Of a stretch of 64,000 bases of DNA, positions 1 to 10,379 are shown piece by piece. Each line of letters begins with the position of its first letter. Within the stretch, counting starts at the first letter, position 1. The notes below the pieces were generated by a model. It searched no databases. It was not told where the DNA came from and saw only the letters and a program-made list of their open reading frames with translations. Origin of the DNA: Hevea brasiliensis. Taxonomy: Eukaryota; Streptophyta; Magnoliopsida; Malpighiales; Euphorbiaceae. The stretch lies in contig NC_079509.1 of assembly GCF_030052815.1 (NCBI RefSeq), forward strand, positions 47,900,313 to 47,964,312. The letters run 5' to 3'. Made by a program: the position numbers and the translations under genes.

Positions 1-1380
1 AAAGAGAACATAATATTCATAGCAAATGGAGTTTGACATAAACCATGACTCAACTTGAGTTGGGATTTTATGTAGAGATTCTAGTGCATGGTAACATATG
101 ATTATAGGTTCATTTAAGGTAAATCTTATTACTAATTGGGTGGCCATGGCATGCTATGCTAGGTGTTAACCATGGTCTATGAGGTTCATAAAATGATTTA
201 GAGAAATCATTTATGGTAAGAAAGAGTTCTAATGATATTAAGAGTTGATATCATGTCTCATTGCCAATTAGTGATGAGCCTAGTAAGTCACACACATACA
301 CAAGTTATCACCTATTTAAATATGATTTAATTAATTAATTAAAGAGTTTAATTGATTAATTAAATAGGTTTGGTTTGCAATTAAATTGCAAAGTCCCTAG
401 CATGACTTGAAACCAAATCTAGATTATTGGATGTGTAGTATAAATTAAATTTATATTTAAAGTGTTTAAATATGAATTTAATTAATGAGAAATTAATTAA
501 TAGAGATTAATTAATTAATTTATATTTGATATAAATTAATTAGAAGAAGAAAATAATTATTTTGGGTTAAGAACTCAAAATTAAGACACAGGGGCATTTT
601 GGTCATTTTGCAGTGTGACACGTGGCACCATGAGATGGTAACACATGGGATTACACATAAGCTTGCCAAATGTTTTTTTAATCATGTAAGATGATTAAAA
701 TCAAGATTAAATATAGGTTTGACACTTGGCACAATGTGATTGGGTCACTTAAACCTAGAGCTAATCAAAGGGTGACATGTGGCAAGGGTTTAATGTGTTA
801 ACCTAGCTATTTAAGTGTTGTTATGAGAAAATAAAACATAACCAGCAGCCTCTCCTCTCATATGTCATGCCACTTTGAGCCTCTCCAGCTATTTCTCTTC
901 ATCTCTCATCAATTCAAAGAGATTAGCCATCAATCTCTTGAATTAAGAACACTAGAAATTGTTTCTAGTGTCCTGTTTATATCTCTAATCTCTTAAAAGG
1001 CAGAACTTGAATTTCTAATTAATAGAAAAGGCTTTAGAAGCTGTTCAAGGGCTGCCATAGGTGTTCTTGGTGTGGACAAGCTAGAGGGATAACATCTGGT
1101 GTCCTGAAGACGAATCTCAAAGGCGCAGACACGCTGCAGCACATCAAGAGGTTAGTGTAATCGTTCTTGATTTAATCTAGGGTTCTAAAATTAATCTGAT
1201 TAATTTTAAAATCTTAAATGGCAAATACAGATCCAAAAACATATTAAAAGAGTTTTAATATGTTGTTTATCATTGAAATCAAATAGATAAAAATAAATCT
1301 TGCATGATGCATGTGACCCTAGATGAAAATTTTTGAATTCAATGGTATAAACTTGTGTTTTTCACGCTTCCGTTCCTTCA
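1..1380 (+). repeat. Copia-1 5' LTR (first ~730 bp outside window)
   Basis: Matches the 3' LTR from 7469 onward, including the end TTCCGTTCCTTCA just before the primer site at 1383. The LTR finishes in CA, as expected for TG...CA LTRs. It contains an AT-rich stretch of TTAATTAATTAA motifs around 320-540 and a TATA-like element near 809. Differences from the 3' copy are scattered single-base changes and small indels. Confidence 0.95.
809..815 (+). promoter_or_regulatory. possible TATA box of the Copia-1 LTR promoter
   Basis: TATTTAA sits in the context CTAGCTATTTAAGTG, followed by an AATAAA at 830-835. It is conserved in the 3' LTR at about 8280-8286. The position, about 570 bp before the LTR end, would suit a U3/R boundary. 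This is motif matching only; no transcript start is visible in sequence. Confidence 0.3.
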
Positions 1381-1382
1381 AT

Positions 1383-1395
1383 TGGTATCAGAGCC
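1383..1395 (+). promoter_or_regulatory. Copia-1 primer-binding site (initiator tRNA-Met type)
   Basis: TGGTATCAGAGCC lies two bases after the LTR end. It is the standard sequence complementary to the 3' end of plant initiator tRNA-Met, which primes minus-strand cDNA synthesis in most plant LTR elements. Confidence 0.95.
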
Positions 1396-3163
1396 ACTAT
1401 ATTTGCCATTTAGATTGTTGATTATATAATTTAATTGTGTGTTTGATCATGAGATCAAGAGATTCATTGCTGGTTGGATCATGAGGTGTGGCGGCACACA
1501 TGGTGGAGCCACCATTGGTGGCGGCAACAATGGTTCCATGGGTGGTTCAAGGTTTGGCTTTTAATTCTGCAATTGTTGTATGATCTAAGGCCTATTCTTT
1601 GACTAATTAAAGTGTTTAATTAGTTGTTTTAATCACACAATTAAATTATGATTCAAATCAGAATTTTAAAAATTGTTTGAATGTGATTCAAATCTGAATT
1701 TTAAAAGTTGTTTGAATGTGATTCAAATCTGAATTTTTAAAGTTGTTTGAATCATATTTAAATCTGATTTTTTAAATTTGATTCAATAAAATTCAGATCT
1801 GATTTTTTAAAAAATATTTGAATATGATTCAAATCTGATTTTTAAAAAAATGTTTGAATGTGATTCAAATCTGAATTTTTGAAGTTGTTTGAATGTGATT
1901 CAAATCTGAATTTTTAAATTTGTTTGAATGAGATTCAAATCTGAATTTTTAAATTTATTTGAATCATATTCAAATCTGGTTTTTTAAGTTGAATATGAGA
2001 TATTCAATTTAATTTAAGTATGTATGTTTTATTTAATTGTTAAATAGTGATATGCATGATGGATGATCATGGACTATAAAAGACCAATGTGATTGGATTT
2101 ATTTCTTTTATGTTTCTTTGGGATTGTAAATTAATTAATTTATTTTAATTTATTTTGGGCATGTATTATTAAGTTTGTAATATTTTTGGGTTGTAATTTC
2201 ATTTATTTAAGTTCTTGTAAATTCGCCTTGGTATGCCAAGGATTACTATGTAATATTGGATTGCAAGAAGTTCAAGGAGGTCAAGAGCATTGGTGGGACC
2301 AGTGGGAGGAATTCAATATCAAGTGTTGATTATGTACTCCTTCAGCAACTCTTGTAAAATGAATGAATGAAATGCACCTAGGAATGCCCTGATTCAATTC
2401 TTGGTGGCTCATAATTGAATCTCTTAGAAAGTCCATGATCATACCATATTTACTGCTTATCCATGAATGCATGAGATGTATGGGAATGTATGCAATTATA
2501 TGATATATGCATGCTAAATGGATAATGTGCAAAGTGAGACCTTAATAGTAATTAGGATGGCTATAAAATCTTCCAAACAAATGATTAAGTTGGAAATGGT
2601 ATAATTAAAGTAATTATAACATAAGCCCTCCATTGGGGCAATTATTTTAAGAAATTTTAAATAGTTGCATGAGATGCAATTAATTTAAGAGATTTTCTTA
2701 AGAATAATTGTTAAGCATGAGATGTTGTAAATTTGTAAATGGTTTGGTGGCCAATATTGGATGTACCTGAGGACATTAAAATTATTTGCATAATTACTGG
2801 CTCAATGGGATCAACTTAACTAATGCAAGATAAGTCAATAATGGATGTACACGAGATTTTGAGCATTAGGGGCTAGGTAAAGGATTGAACCTCACATGAG
2901 ATGTGATGGGCAAGGAGTTGCTCACTTATAGTTTATTGTAATTCCAATAATGGATGTACCTGAGGATGATCAATAGAATTATAAGAATTCAATCACCCAC
3001 TAGAAATCCATCCAACTAGGATTTAGTTTTCTACTTTGGAAGTGTAGGATTCGCTAAGTTAGTGGGAGGACCAATTTGATTAAAAGACCATAATCATTTT
3101 GGTTAATTACATGATACATTTACTAATTAATCTGGTTATTTTCTGATTAATTTTACGATAAAA
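1396..3163 (+). other. Copia-1 untranslated leader
   Basis: About 1.77 kb between the primer site and the gag start, unusually long for a copia element. It holds a 35-bp tandem array (1651-2002), then AT-rich sequence with the recurring phrase ATGGATGTACCTGAGGA near 2762, 2842 (degenerate) and 2950. The last 200 bases (from about 2940) are also recognisable in the decayed copia copies at 41806 and 48265, so this leader is an old family trait. No credible coding frame is present. Confidence 0.8.
1651..2002 (+). repeat. 35-bp tandem repeat, about 10 copies, in Copia-1 leader
   Basis: The phrase ATTCAAATCTGAATTTTTAA recurs at about 1651, 1686, 1721, 1756, 1791, 1827, 1863, 1898, 1933 and 1968, a steady 35-36 bp period. 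Each unit also carries a TTTGAATGTG-like segment, so each contains the partly complementary words ATTCAAAT and TTTGAAT and could fold locally. Units differ by a few substitutions; the fourth and fifth are the most diverged. Confidence 0.93.
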
Positions 3164-3945
3164 ATGAGCACAAAACAACCACCACCATCCAATATCCTTG
3201 CAAGCATACTTGATCACAACAGGTTGACGGGACCTAATCATGCGATTGGCTAAGAAATTTGAAACTTGTCCTGAACCTTGAACAAATAGGATATGTTCTA
3301 GATTCAAATGTTCCTGGTCCCTTACCTCTAGAGGCCACACAAGAGGAACATGAAACTTTGGACAAGTGGAAGGAGCATGATATGAGAGCTAAGTGTTACA
3401 TGCTTGCTTCTATGAGTAATGAGTTACAGAAGCAACATGAGAACATGCAGAGTGCGAGTGAGATCCTCCTTCACCTACAAGAGTTGTATGGTGAGCACAA
3501 AGAGAATGCTAGGTATGAGATATCTAGACAGCTATTCCGTATGAGGATGTCTGAGGGACAGAATGTTGGGGATCATGTCGACAAGATGATTCGGCTGATT
3601 GAGCAGTTGGAACATCTTGACTTCAACATGGGTTTCCAACTACAAACGGATTTGATCCTTCAGTCCCTTCCTGGGTTTTTTGGGAAATTTTGTGACAAAT
3701 TTCCATATGACTCAACAGGAATGCACCTTAGCTGGTTTACTCAACATGCTGGTTATTGCCCAAAAGAATATGCCAGGCAATAAAGGAAAAGAGGTAGCTT
3801 TGGTTGCATCTTCTTCTGCTGGAAAGTCCAACAAGAAGAAGGGCAATAAGAAAAAGAAACCTCAGATTCCTGGTCCTTCTAAGAAAATAGCTAAACAGAA
3901 AAGGAAGACTAAAGCTGATGAAGGCAAAGGAAAGTGTTTCCACTG
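3164..3945 (+). pseudogene. gag: Copia-1 gag (nucleocapsid/capsid), frameshifted
   Basis: Gag would form the virus-like particle shell. The start at 3164 gives MSTKQPPPSNILASILD and 'RLTGPN', the usual opening of plant copia Gag. A one-base loss near 3246 shifts the frame, and from 3253 the sequence reads as the conserved gag core (WLRNLK..., then LFRMRMSEGQNVGDHV). A second slip in the T/G run near 3675-3685 moves the reading into the pol frame, where FHMTQQECTLAGLLNML continues the gag wording. The lysine-rich tail and a zinc-knuckle start (KCFHC at 3931) follow. Because of the two shifts no full Gag can be made from this copy. Confidence 0.88.
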
Positions 3946-4022
3946 CCAACAGGAAAGTGTTTCCATTGCTAATAAGAAAGTGTTTCCATTGCCAGTAAGA
4001 AAGTGTTTCCACTGGCCAGAGT
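3934..4022 (+). repeat. four 23-bp repeats across the Copia-1 zinc knuckle
   Basis: GTGTTTCCA recurs at 3934, 3957, 3980 and 4003, with flanking bases also repeated (GTGTTTCCACTGCCAACAG and variants). The first unit encodes the CFHC half of the zinc knuckle. The remaining His and Cys ligands never appear, because the repeats run straight into the pre-integrase region. Three extra copies add 69 bases, which keeps the frame open. Confidence 0.9.
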
Positions 4023-6722
4023 ATAGCAATCTAAAAGAATACAATGCCATGGTGAAAACCAACTCAAGTTCAAAATATATTTGGCACTTAAGGTTATGTC
4101 ATGTTGCAGAAGATAGGATTGCAAAATTGGAGAAAATAGGGATTCTATCCTCATTGGGCTCTGAGCCTACTCCAACTTGTGAATCTTGCCTTCAAGGCAA
4201 AATGACTAGATCACCCCTTGTTGGACAAGGGCTAAGAGCTGAAAATATTTTGGAACTAATACATAGTGATGTATGTGGTCCATTTAAAGAAATGGCTAGA
4301 GGGGGCTTTCATTATTTTATTACCTTTACTGATGATAAATCAAGGTTTGGGTATTTGTATTTGATGAAATACAAACATGAATCTTTTGAAAAGTTCAAAG
4401 AATTTAAATCTGAAGTAGAAAATCAAACAAGAAAGAGTATTAAAGCTCTTCGATCAGATCGTGGAGGTGAATATTTGAGTACTGAATTTGATGAATACTT
4501 GAGAGAGCATGGCATTGTTTCTCAGCTGACTCCTCCAGGAACACCACAACTGAATGGTGTATCTGAAAGGAGAAATCGTACCCTATTGGATATGGTACGT
4601 AGTATGATGAGCTATACTGATATGCCAATCTCCTTTTGGGGATTTGCATTAGAATCAGCTTTGTATATTCTGAATAGGATTCCATCAAAATCAGTTTCTT
4701 CCACTCCTTATGAGATATGGCATGGAAGAAAACCAAGTCTTAAGCATGTTAAGATTTGGGGTTGTCCAGCTTATATCAAAAAGCTGAACACTGATAAATT
4801 GGAGACCAGATCAGAAAAGGGTCAATTTGTTGGATATCCAAAAGATAGTTTTGGATATTATTTTTATTTGCCTACTTCACAAAAGGTTGTGATAAGTAGA
4901 GATGCCACATTTCTTGAACAACAGTTTGTTCAAGAAGGAGGCAAAGGAAGGCAAATAGAGTTAGAATTGGAGAATTCTGACCAACCAAAAGATCAGATGG
5001 ATATAGATCCATCTAGTCAACCTATACCCGTTGATGAAACATCTACAGTTGTTCCTCGTAGAACAACCAAGGTATCTCACCCACCAGTGAGATATGGTTT
5101 TCTTCATGAAGAAGAACAAGAGTTGTCTACTCATGAAGAAGTAGATCATGGAGATGATCCACTTACCTATGAAGAAGCTATATCAGATATAGACTCTTCA
5201 AAATGGATTGATGCTATGAAATCCGAGATTGATGCCATGTATAAGAATCAAGTTTGGGATCTTGTTGACCCATCTGAAGGTATTGTACCTATAGGGAACA
5301 AATGGGTTTTCAAGAAGAAAATTGGTTCTGATGGAAAGGTAGAGACCTATAAAGCAAGGCTAGTAGCGAAAGGGTTTCGCCAAAGGCAAGGAATCGACTA
5401 TGAGGAGACTTTCTCGCCTGTTGCCATGCTTAAATCAATTAGGATTTTATTAGCAATAGCTGCATACTATGATTATGAGATTTGGCAGATGGATGTCAAA
5501 ACAGCTTTTCTCAATGGATACATTGAAGAAAACATTTTCATGGAACAACCTAAGGGTTTTGAATCCCAAAATGGTTCCAAGGTATGCAAGCTAAAGCGAT
5601 CCATTTATGGGTTGAAACAAGCTTCGAGGAGTTGGAACATCCGTTTTGATGAAGCCATTAAATCCTTTGGTTTTATCAAAAATAAGGATAAGCCATGTGT
5701 ATATAAGAAGGTTAGTGACAGTGCTATCACTTTCCTTGTCTTATATGTGGATGACATACTGTTGATGGGTAATGACACAGGTATGTTGATGACTATAAAG
5801 GTATGGTTGTCAAATACATTCTCCATGAAAAACTTAGGGGAGGCAACCTATATTCTTGGGATTCGCATCTATAGAGATAGAGCAAAACGAATAATTGGTT
5901 TATCCCAAAGTCTATACTTGGAAAAGGTGTTAAAGAGGTTTAACATGCTTAATTCCAAGAGAGGATTGTTACCAGTGAGACATGGTATCCATCTTTCTAA
6001 AGAGATGTCTCCAAAGACACCTGAAGAAAAAGATAAGATGGCCAGGATTCCATGTGCTTCGGCTATTGGAAGTTTAATGTATGCAATGTTGTGTACTAGG
6101 CCGGATATCGCATATGCTGTTTGTTTGACTAGCAGGTATCAATCCAATCCAGGTTTGGAACACTGGATAGCTGTCAAGAATATTCTTAAGTACTTGAGAA
6201 GAACTAAGGATTTATTCTTGATTTATGGAGGTGGAGACTTGCAATTGGATGGTTATACTGATTCTGATTTCCAATCAGATATCGATGATAGAAAGTCTAC
6301 CTCTGGATATGTGTTCATTTGTAATGGAGGTGCAGTCAGTTGGAAGAGTTCCAAACAGAGCACGACTGCAGATTCCACTACAGAGGCTGAGTATTGCTGC
6401 ATCAGATGCTGCAAAGGAAGCTGTTTGGATAAAGAAGTTCGTAACAGAACTTACAGTAGTTTCTTCCATTGAGTCAGCAGTTCCATTACACTGTGACAAC
6501 AATGGAGTAGTCATACAGGGTAAGGAACTAAGGTCTCACCCAAAATCCAAACACATAGAAAGGCACTACCACATTATCAGAGATATAGTTGGGCAAGGCG
6601 ATGTAGCCATGCAGAAAATAACATCAGCTGAAAATCCAGCTGATCCATTCACTAAGCCTATGTCACAGACTCAGTTAGACCGACATCTTGAGAAGATAGG
6701 TCTAAGATATTGTAATGAATAG
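4023..6722 (+). pseudogene. pol: Copia-1 pol (integrase, reverse transcriptase, RNase H), protease missing
   Basis: One open frame (3680-6472) covers most of pol. In order it shows the pre-integrase zinc region (WHLRLCH near 4081, CESC near 4180), the integrase core with the acidic triad at Asp 4268, Asp 4457 and Glu 4565 (spacing DD35E), the reverse transcriptase with YVDD at 5744-5755, and RNase H with GYTDSDFQSD near 6250. No aspartic protease (D-S/T-G-A) lies between the zinc knuckle and the integrase, so several hundred bases have been lost there. A two-base loss near 6393, after STTEAEY, shifts the frame; the RNase H tail resumes as AASDAAKEAVWIKKF and ends at the stop 6720-6722. Reverse transcriptase and integrase active-site residues are intact, but without protease the product could not be matured in cis. 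Confidence 0.93.
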
Positions 6723-6730
6723 CTCTAGTG

Positions 6731-6742
6731 CTAGTGGGAGAT
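6731..6742 (+). promoter_or_regulatory. Copia-1 polypurine tract
   Basis: CTAGTGGGAGAT directly precedes the 3' LTR start TGTTAGTAG. A purine-rich run here primes plus-strand DNA synthesis. The related AAGGGAGAA precedes the LTR remnants at 46076 and 52499. Confidence 0.8.
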
Positions 6743-8852
6743 TGTTAGTAGTATGCCCTAGAGCATATCATTTAGTATGTATCTTATACATAATTTTAAT
6801 AATAAAAGGCATTTCCACTTTTCCGTTTACATAATATATTTTTGTGTAATAGAAAAGGTCCATTGATATTTTGTTAGAAATATTATTCTTAAGTTGTTAA
6901 GAATATGAGTGACAATATTTCTAGCACAAAGTATCATAAATAGGTTCACAATCGAGGATACTTCATAATAAGGACATGACTTATCCAGAAAGATTGTATT
7001 CATGTTTGTTCCCAAGTTATTTATATGAGATATAAATAAGATGGAATGGTGAGTCTCATGCCATATAACAAACATGATAGGCACTTATAAATGATAAGTA
7101 GGCCGAACCAGTGACACTTATGACAAGCACATGGAGTTTACTCTTGTCAATGTTTTGTCATAAATCATATCAGTGCATATAATCTTTAGACCTGAGATAA
7201 CACAGTTATCTTGTATATAGGTAGTTTGAGTTTGATACTGCTTTCATACTTGTACTGTGTATGGGTATATAGGCATGTGTTGGCTCCTACTAGTTATATA
7301 TGGAGATAGGTGTTGATCAAGATGGAATATGTTCCTCTAAGTAAATAGAGATAAAATCCTATGTTCATTTAATTGTTCTTAATGTTTTAAGTTCCTGGCC
7401 AGGACAGATAGATTTATTCAGAAAAGAGTTTCTGATGAGAAAAATCTTTTAATCAAGAACTGGAATTAAAAGAGAACATAATATTCATAGCAAATGGAGT
7501 TTAACATAAACCATGACTCCAGTTTGAGTTGGGATTTTGTAACAGAGAGATTCTAGTGCATGGTAACATATGATTATAGGTTCATTTAAGGTAAATCTTA
7601 TTACTAATTGGGTGGCCATGGCATGCTATGCTAGGTGTTAACCATGGTCTATGAGGTTCATAAAATGATTTAGAGAAATCATTTATGGTAAGAAAGAGTT
7701 CTAATGATATTAAGAGTTGATATCATGTCTCATTGCCAATTAGTGATGAGCCTAGTAAGTCACACACATACACAAGTTATCACCTATTTAAATATGATTT
7801 AATTAATTAATTAAAGAGTTTAATTGATTAATTAAATAGGTTTGGTTTGCAATTAAATTGCAAAGTCCCTAGCATGACTTGAAACCAAATCTAGATTATT
7901 GGATGTGTAGTATAAATTAAATTTATATTTAAAGTGTTTAAATATGAATTTAATTAATGAGAAATTAATTAATAGAGATTAATTAATTAATTTATATTTG
8001 ATATAAATTAATTAGAAGAAGAAAATAATTATTTTGGGTTAAGAACTCAAAATTAAGACACAGGGGCATTTTGGTCATTTTGCAGTGTGACACGTGGCAC
8101 CATGAGATGGTAACACATGGGATTACACATAAGCTTGCCAAATGTTTTTTTAATCATGTAAGATGATTAAAATCAAGATTAAATATAGGTTTGACACTTG
8201 GCACAATGTGATTGGGTCACTTAAACCTAGAGCTAATCAAAGGGTGACATGTGGCAAGGGTTTAATGTGTTAACCTAGCTATTTAAGTGTTGTTATAAGA
8301 AAATAAAACATAACCAGCAGCCTCTCCTCTCATATGTCACGCCACTTTGAGCCTCTCCAGCTATTTCTCTTCATCTCTCATCAATTCAAAGAGATTAGCC
8401 ATCAATCTCTTGAATTAAGAACACTAGAAATTGTTTCTAGTGTCCTGTTTACATCTCTAATCTCTTAAAAGGCAGAACTTGAATTTCTAATTAATAGAAA
8501 AGGCTTTAGAAGCTGTTCAAGGGCTTCCATAGGTGTTCTTGGTGTGGACAAGCTAGAGGGACAACATCTGGTGTCCTGAAGACGAATCTCAAATGCGCAG
8601 ACACGCTGCAGCACATCAAGAGGTTAGTGTAATCGTTCTTGATTTAATCTAGGGTTCTAAAATTAATCCGATTAATTTTAAAATCTTAAATGGCAAATAC
8701 AGATCCAAAAACATATTAAAAGAGTTTTAATATGTTGTTTATCATTGAAATCAAATAGATAAAAATAAATCTTGCATGATGCATGTGACCCTAGATGAAA
8801 ATTTTTGAATTCAATGGTATAAACTTGTGTTTTTCACGCTTCCGTTCCTTCA
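6743..8852 (+). repeat. Copia-1 3' LTR, complete (2110 bp)
   Basis: Begins TGTTAGTAGTATGCCCTAG after the polypurine tract and ends TTCCGTTCCTTCA, matching the 5' LTR end. The same LTR start is found inverted at 38591 and, decayed, at 46076 and 52499, so at least four related elements lie in the window. The first 726 bp have no 5' counterpart here because of the window edge. Confidence 0.95.
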
Positions 8853-9054
8853 GGGCGCGCGTTAACACTCCCGTGTGAGCTGAAAACAAGCCCTGGGCCA
8901 TGTAAAAACCCAGAACACGGTCTAGACCGTGTTTTTTGCAGCAGTTTGACACTTTTAATCCGAACCAACTTCAAATAAACTCAAACTTCATCCAATCACA
9001 CAATTAAGCCCCAAAATCAATCCTAATGGCAAATATAGTGGCTCTGATACCAAT
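8853..9054 (-). other. leader fragment of minus-strand copia element (Copia-2)
   Basis: Read on the minus strand, this is the sequence just after the Copia-2 primer site. It matches the family's start (ATTGGTATCAGAGCC then ACTATATTTGCCAT). It ends abruptly at 8853 where Copia-1 stops, so Copia-1 probably inserted into Copia-2 and the rest of Copia-2 lies left of the window. It contains a perfect 20-bp palindrome at 8914-8933. Confidence 0.75.
9040..9052 (-). promoter_or_regulatory. Copia-2 primer-binding site (minus strand)
   Basis: GGCTCTGATACCA is the reverse complement of TGGTATCAGAGCC, the tRNA-Met-type primer site. The Copia-2 LTR begins at 9055 on its other side, which fixes the orientation of the element. 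Confidence 0.93.
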
Positions 9055-9409
9055 TGTAGGCAAGGAAGCATGGAATTAAGGGCATTAGAACATTGAATTT
9101 TAAAATTCAAACTAGGGTTACATGCACCATACCACATATTATTAGAACATTGAATTTTAAAATTCAAACTAGGGTTACATGCACCATACCACATATTTTA
9201 TGTGCCTAATCAATTTCCAATGCCCAAAAGCACACCAAAACACATTTTAGCATGCATTAAAATTTCATTTGCCATTTAAGATTGTAAATTAACAAATTAA
9301 TTCATTAAACGCTAACTAAAAGAGGGATTTTGAATACTAACATCCAAGGTGCATAATCAATGAATCTCTCTTCCTTAGGATACTTTAGGACTCCAATTGT
9401 TATCGCTCT
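9055..9409 (-). repeat. Copia-2 LTR, terminal (U5) piece
   Basis: Minus-strand reading ends in CTTCCTTGCCTACA before the primer site and includes a counterpart of the Copia-1 phrase GGTTAGTGTAATCG. Interrupted at 9410 by the gypsy-type solo LTR; the alignment resumes at 35302. Confidence 0.85.
9084..9197. repeat. perfect 57-bp tandem duplication in Copia-2 LTR
   Basis: Two adjacent copies, 9084-9140 and 9141-9197, both beginning ATTAGAACATTG and ending ACCACATATT, with no difference seen. Copia-1 has no such duplication at this place, so it arose in this copy, probably by replication slippage. Confidence 0.95.
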
Positions 9410-10379
9410 TGTAACACCTCTCACCCGTCTACAGTGTAGTCGAGCAAGGTGTGCTACATTCGGTGCCGGAGTACTCTATCCTGTCTTGTTGTGTACAATA
9501 TTAATTTAATATCTATTTAATTTTATTATCTTACATGTAGAAATTTTTTTTTAATATCACATCTTATTTTTGTGGAGACCCAGACAAAGTCTCCTCTGTT
9601 TTATTAGTGCATGACGGGTCTCTTTATTTACCTGTTAAAATTAATTATATCCATTTCATCATAACATTTCTCATATCAGTTATTCATGTGCCATATCATG
9701 CCATTACTCATAAAATTTTCAAGAAAATAAACTTTCATTTCATTCACATAACATTACATATAATAATGTATAATTATGTACAATCCAAAATTTAATTACA
9801 TGTCTCAAAATAGTTTACAACATTTGCTTATATACAATAATCAAAATGCAACATCTAATACATACATGAGCCCTACCAAAATAACTGATGAGGTGACTGA
9901 CACTCTAGCAGATCTGATCAAGTCTCTATCCACGCTTTACTGCTACTGCTGCTGCAGATGTTGCTCTCCAGTACCTACGCGATGGAAAAACCAACATGCT
10001 AAGCATAACACTTAGTGGTGCATAAATTGAAATAAAAATAACTAATTAACCAAAATAATTATTCTACATATAATCTTTTTAAGTCTTTTACATGTTTATA
10101 GAACTTTGGAAAAATTAAGTTAATCGGGATCTTTTTATCATGTGTCTTATATTCGATCTTATTAAATTCACATTAATAGCCTTCTCATGTATTTATTTAA
10201 ATTTAAAATTTCTTACTCATATCTGTGCCCAAGTAACCTATGATAGACTATAAAGACTGGATACACAGGAGTATACAAGTTAGATATCCGTATGTCTATC
10301 AAGTATATAACAGTCATATCAGGCACAAGGCCAGTGGGCAGGCATAAAGCTAGAAATAAAATCAGGCACAAAGGCCAAT
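9410..10379 (-). repeat. left piece of the minus-strand gypsy solo LTR
   Basis: Corresponds to the U5 side of the LTR read on the minus strand. It carries the phrase CAGTACCTACGCGATGG near 9970 and several copies of a GGCACAAGGCCAGTGGGC-like word near 10320-10380. Short open frames here have no recognisable product. Confidence 0.8.

Larger units (their letters stand above)
1..8852 (+). mobile_element. Copia-1: Ty1/copia LTR retrotransposon, 5' end cut by window
   Basis: Positions 1-1380 realign with 7469-8852, which defines two direct LTRs. Between them lie a tRNA-Met-type primer site, a leader, gag, integrase, reverse transcriptase, RNase H and a purine-rich tract. The order integrase before reverse transcriptase is the Ty1/copia order, and the integrase and RT wording resembles the Tork/Angela lineage. 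The LTRs differ at roughly 15-20 positions over 1.38 kb by eye, so insertion is recent. The element is not autonomous: the protease is missing and there are at least three frameshifts. Its 3' end abuts the leader of an opposite-strand element of the same family, which suggests insertion into it. The left target-site duplication is outside the window. Confidence 0.95.

Noticed and set aside
1651..2002. 35-bp array as a centromere-type satellite
   Set aside because: It has only ten units and lies inside a copia leader between primer site and gag.
3934..4022. 23-bp repeats as a CRISPR-like array
   Set aside because: There are no spacers of constant length and the setting is a plant retroelement zinc-knuckle region.
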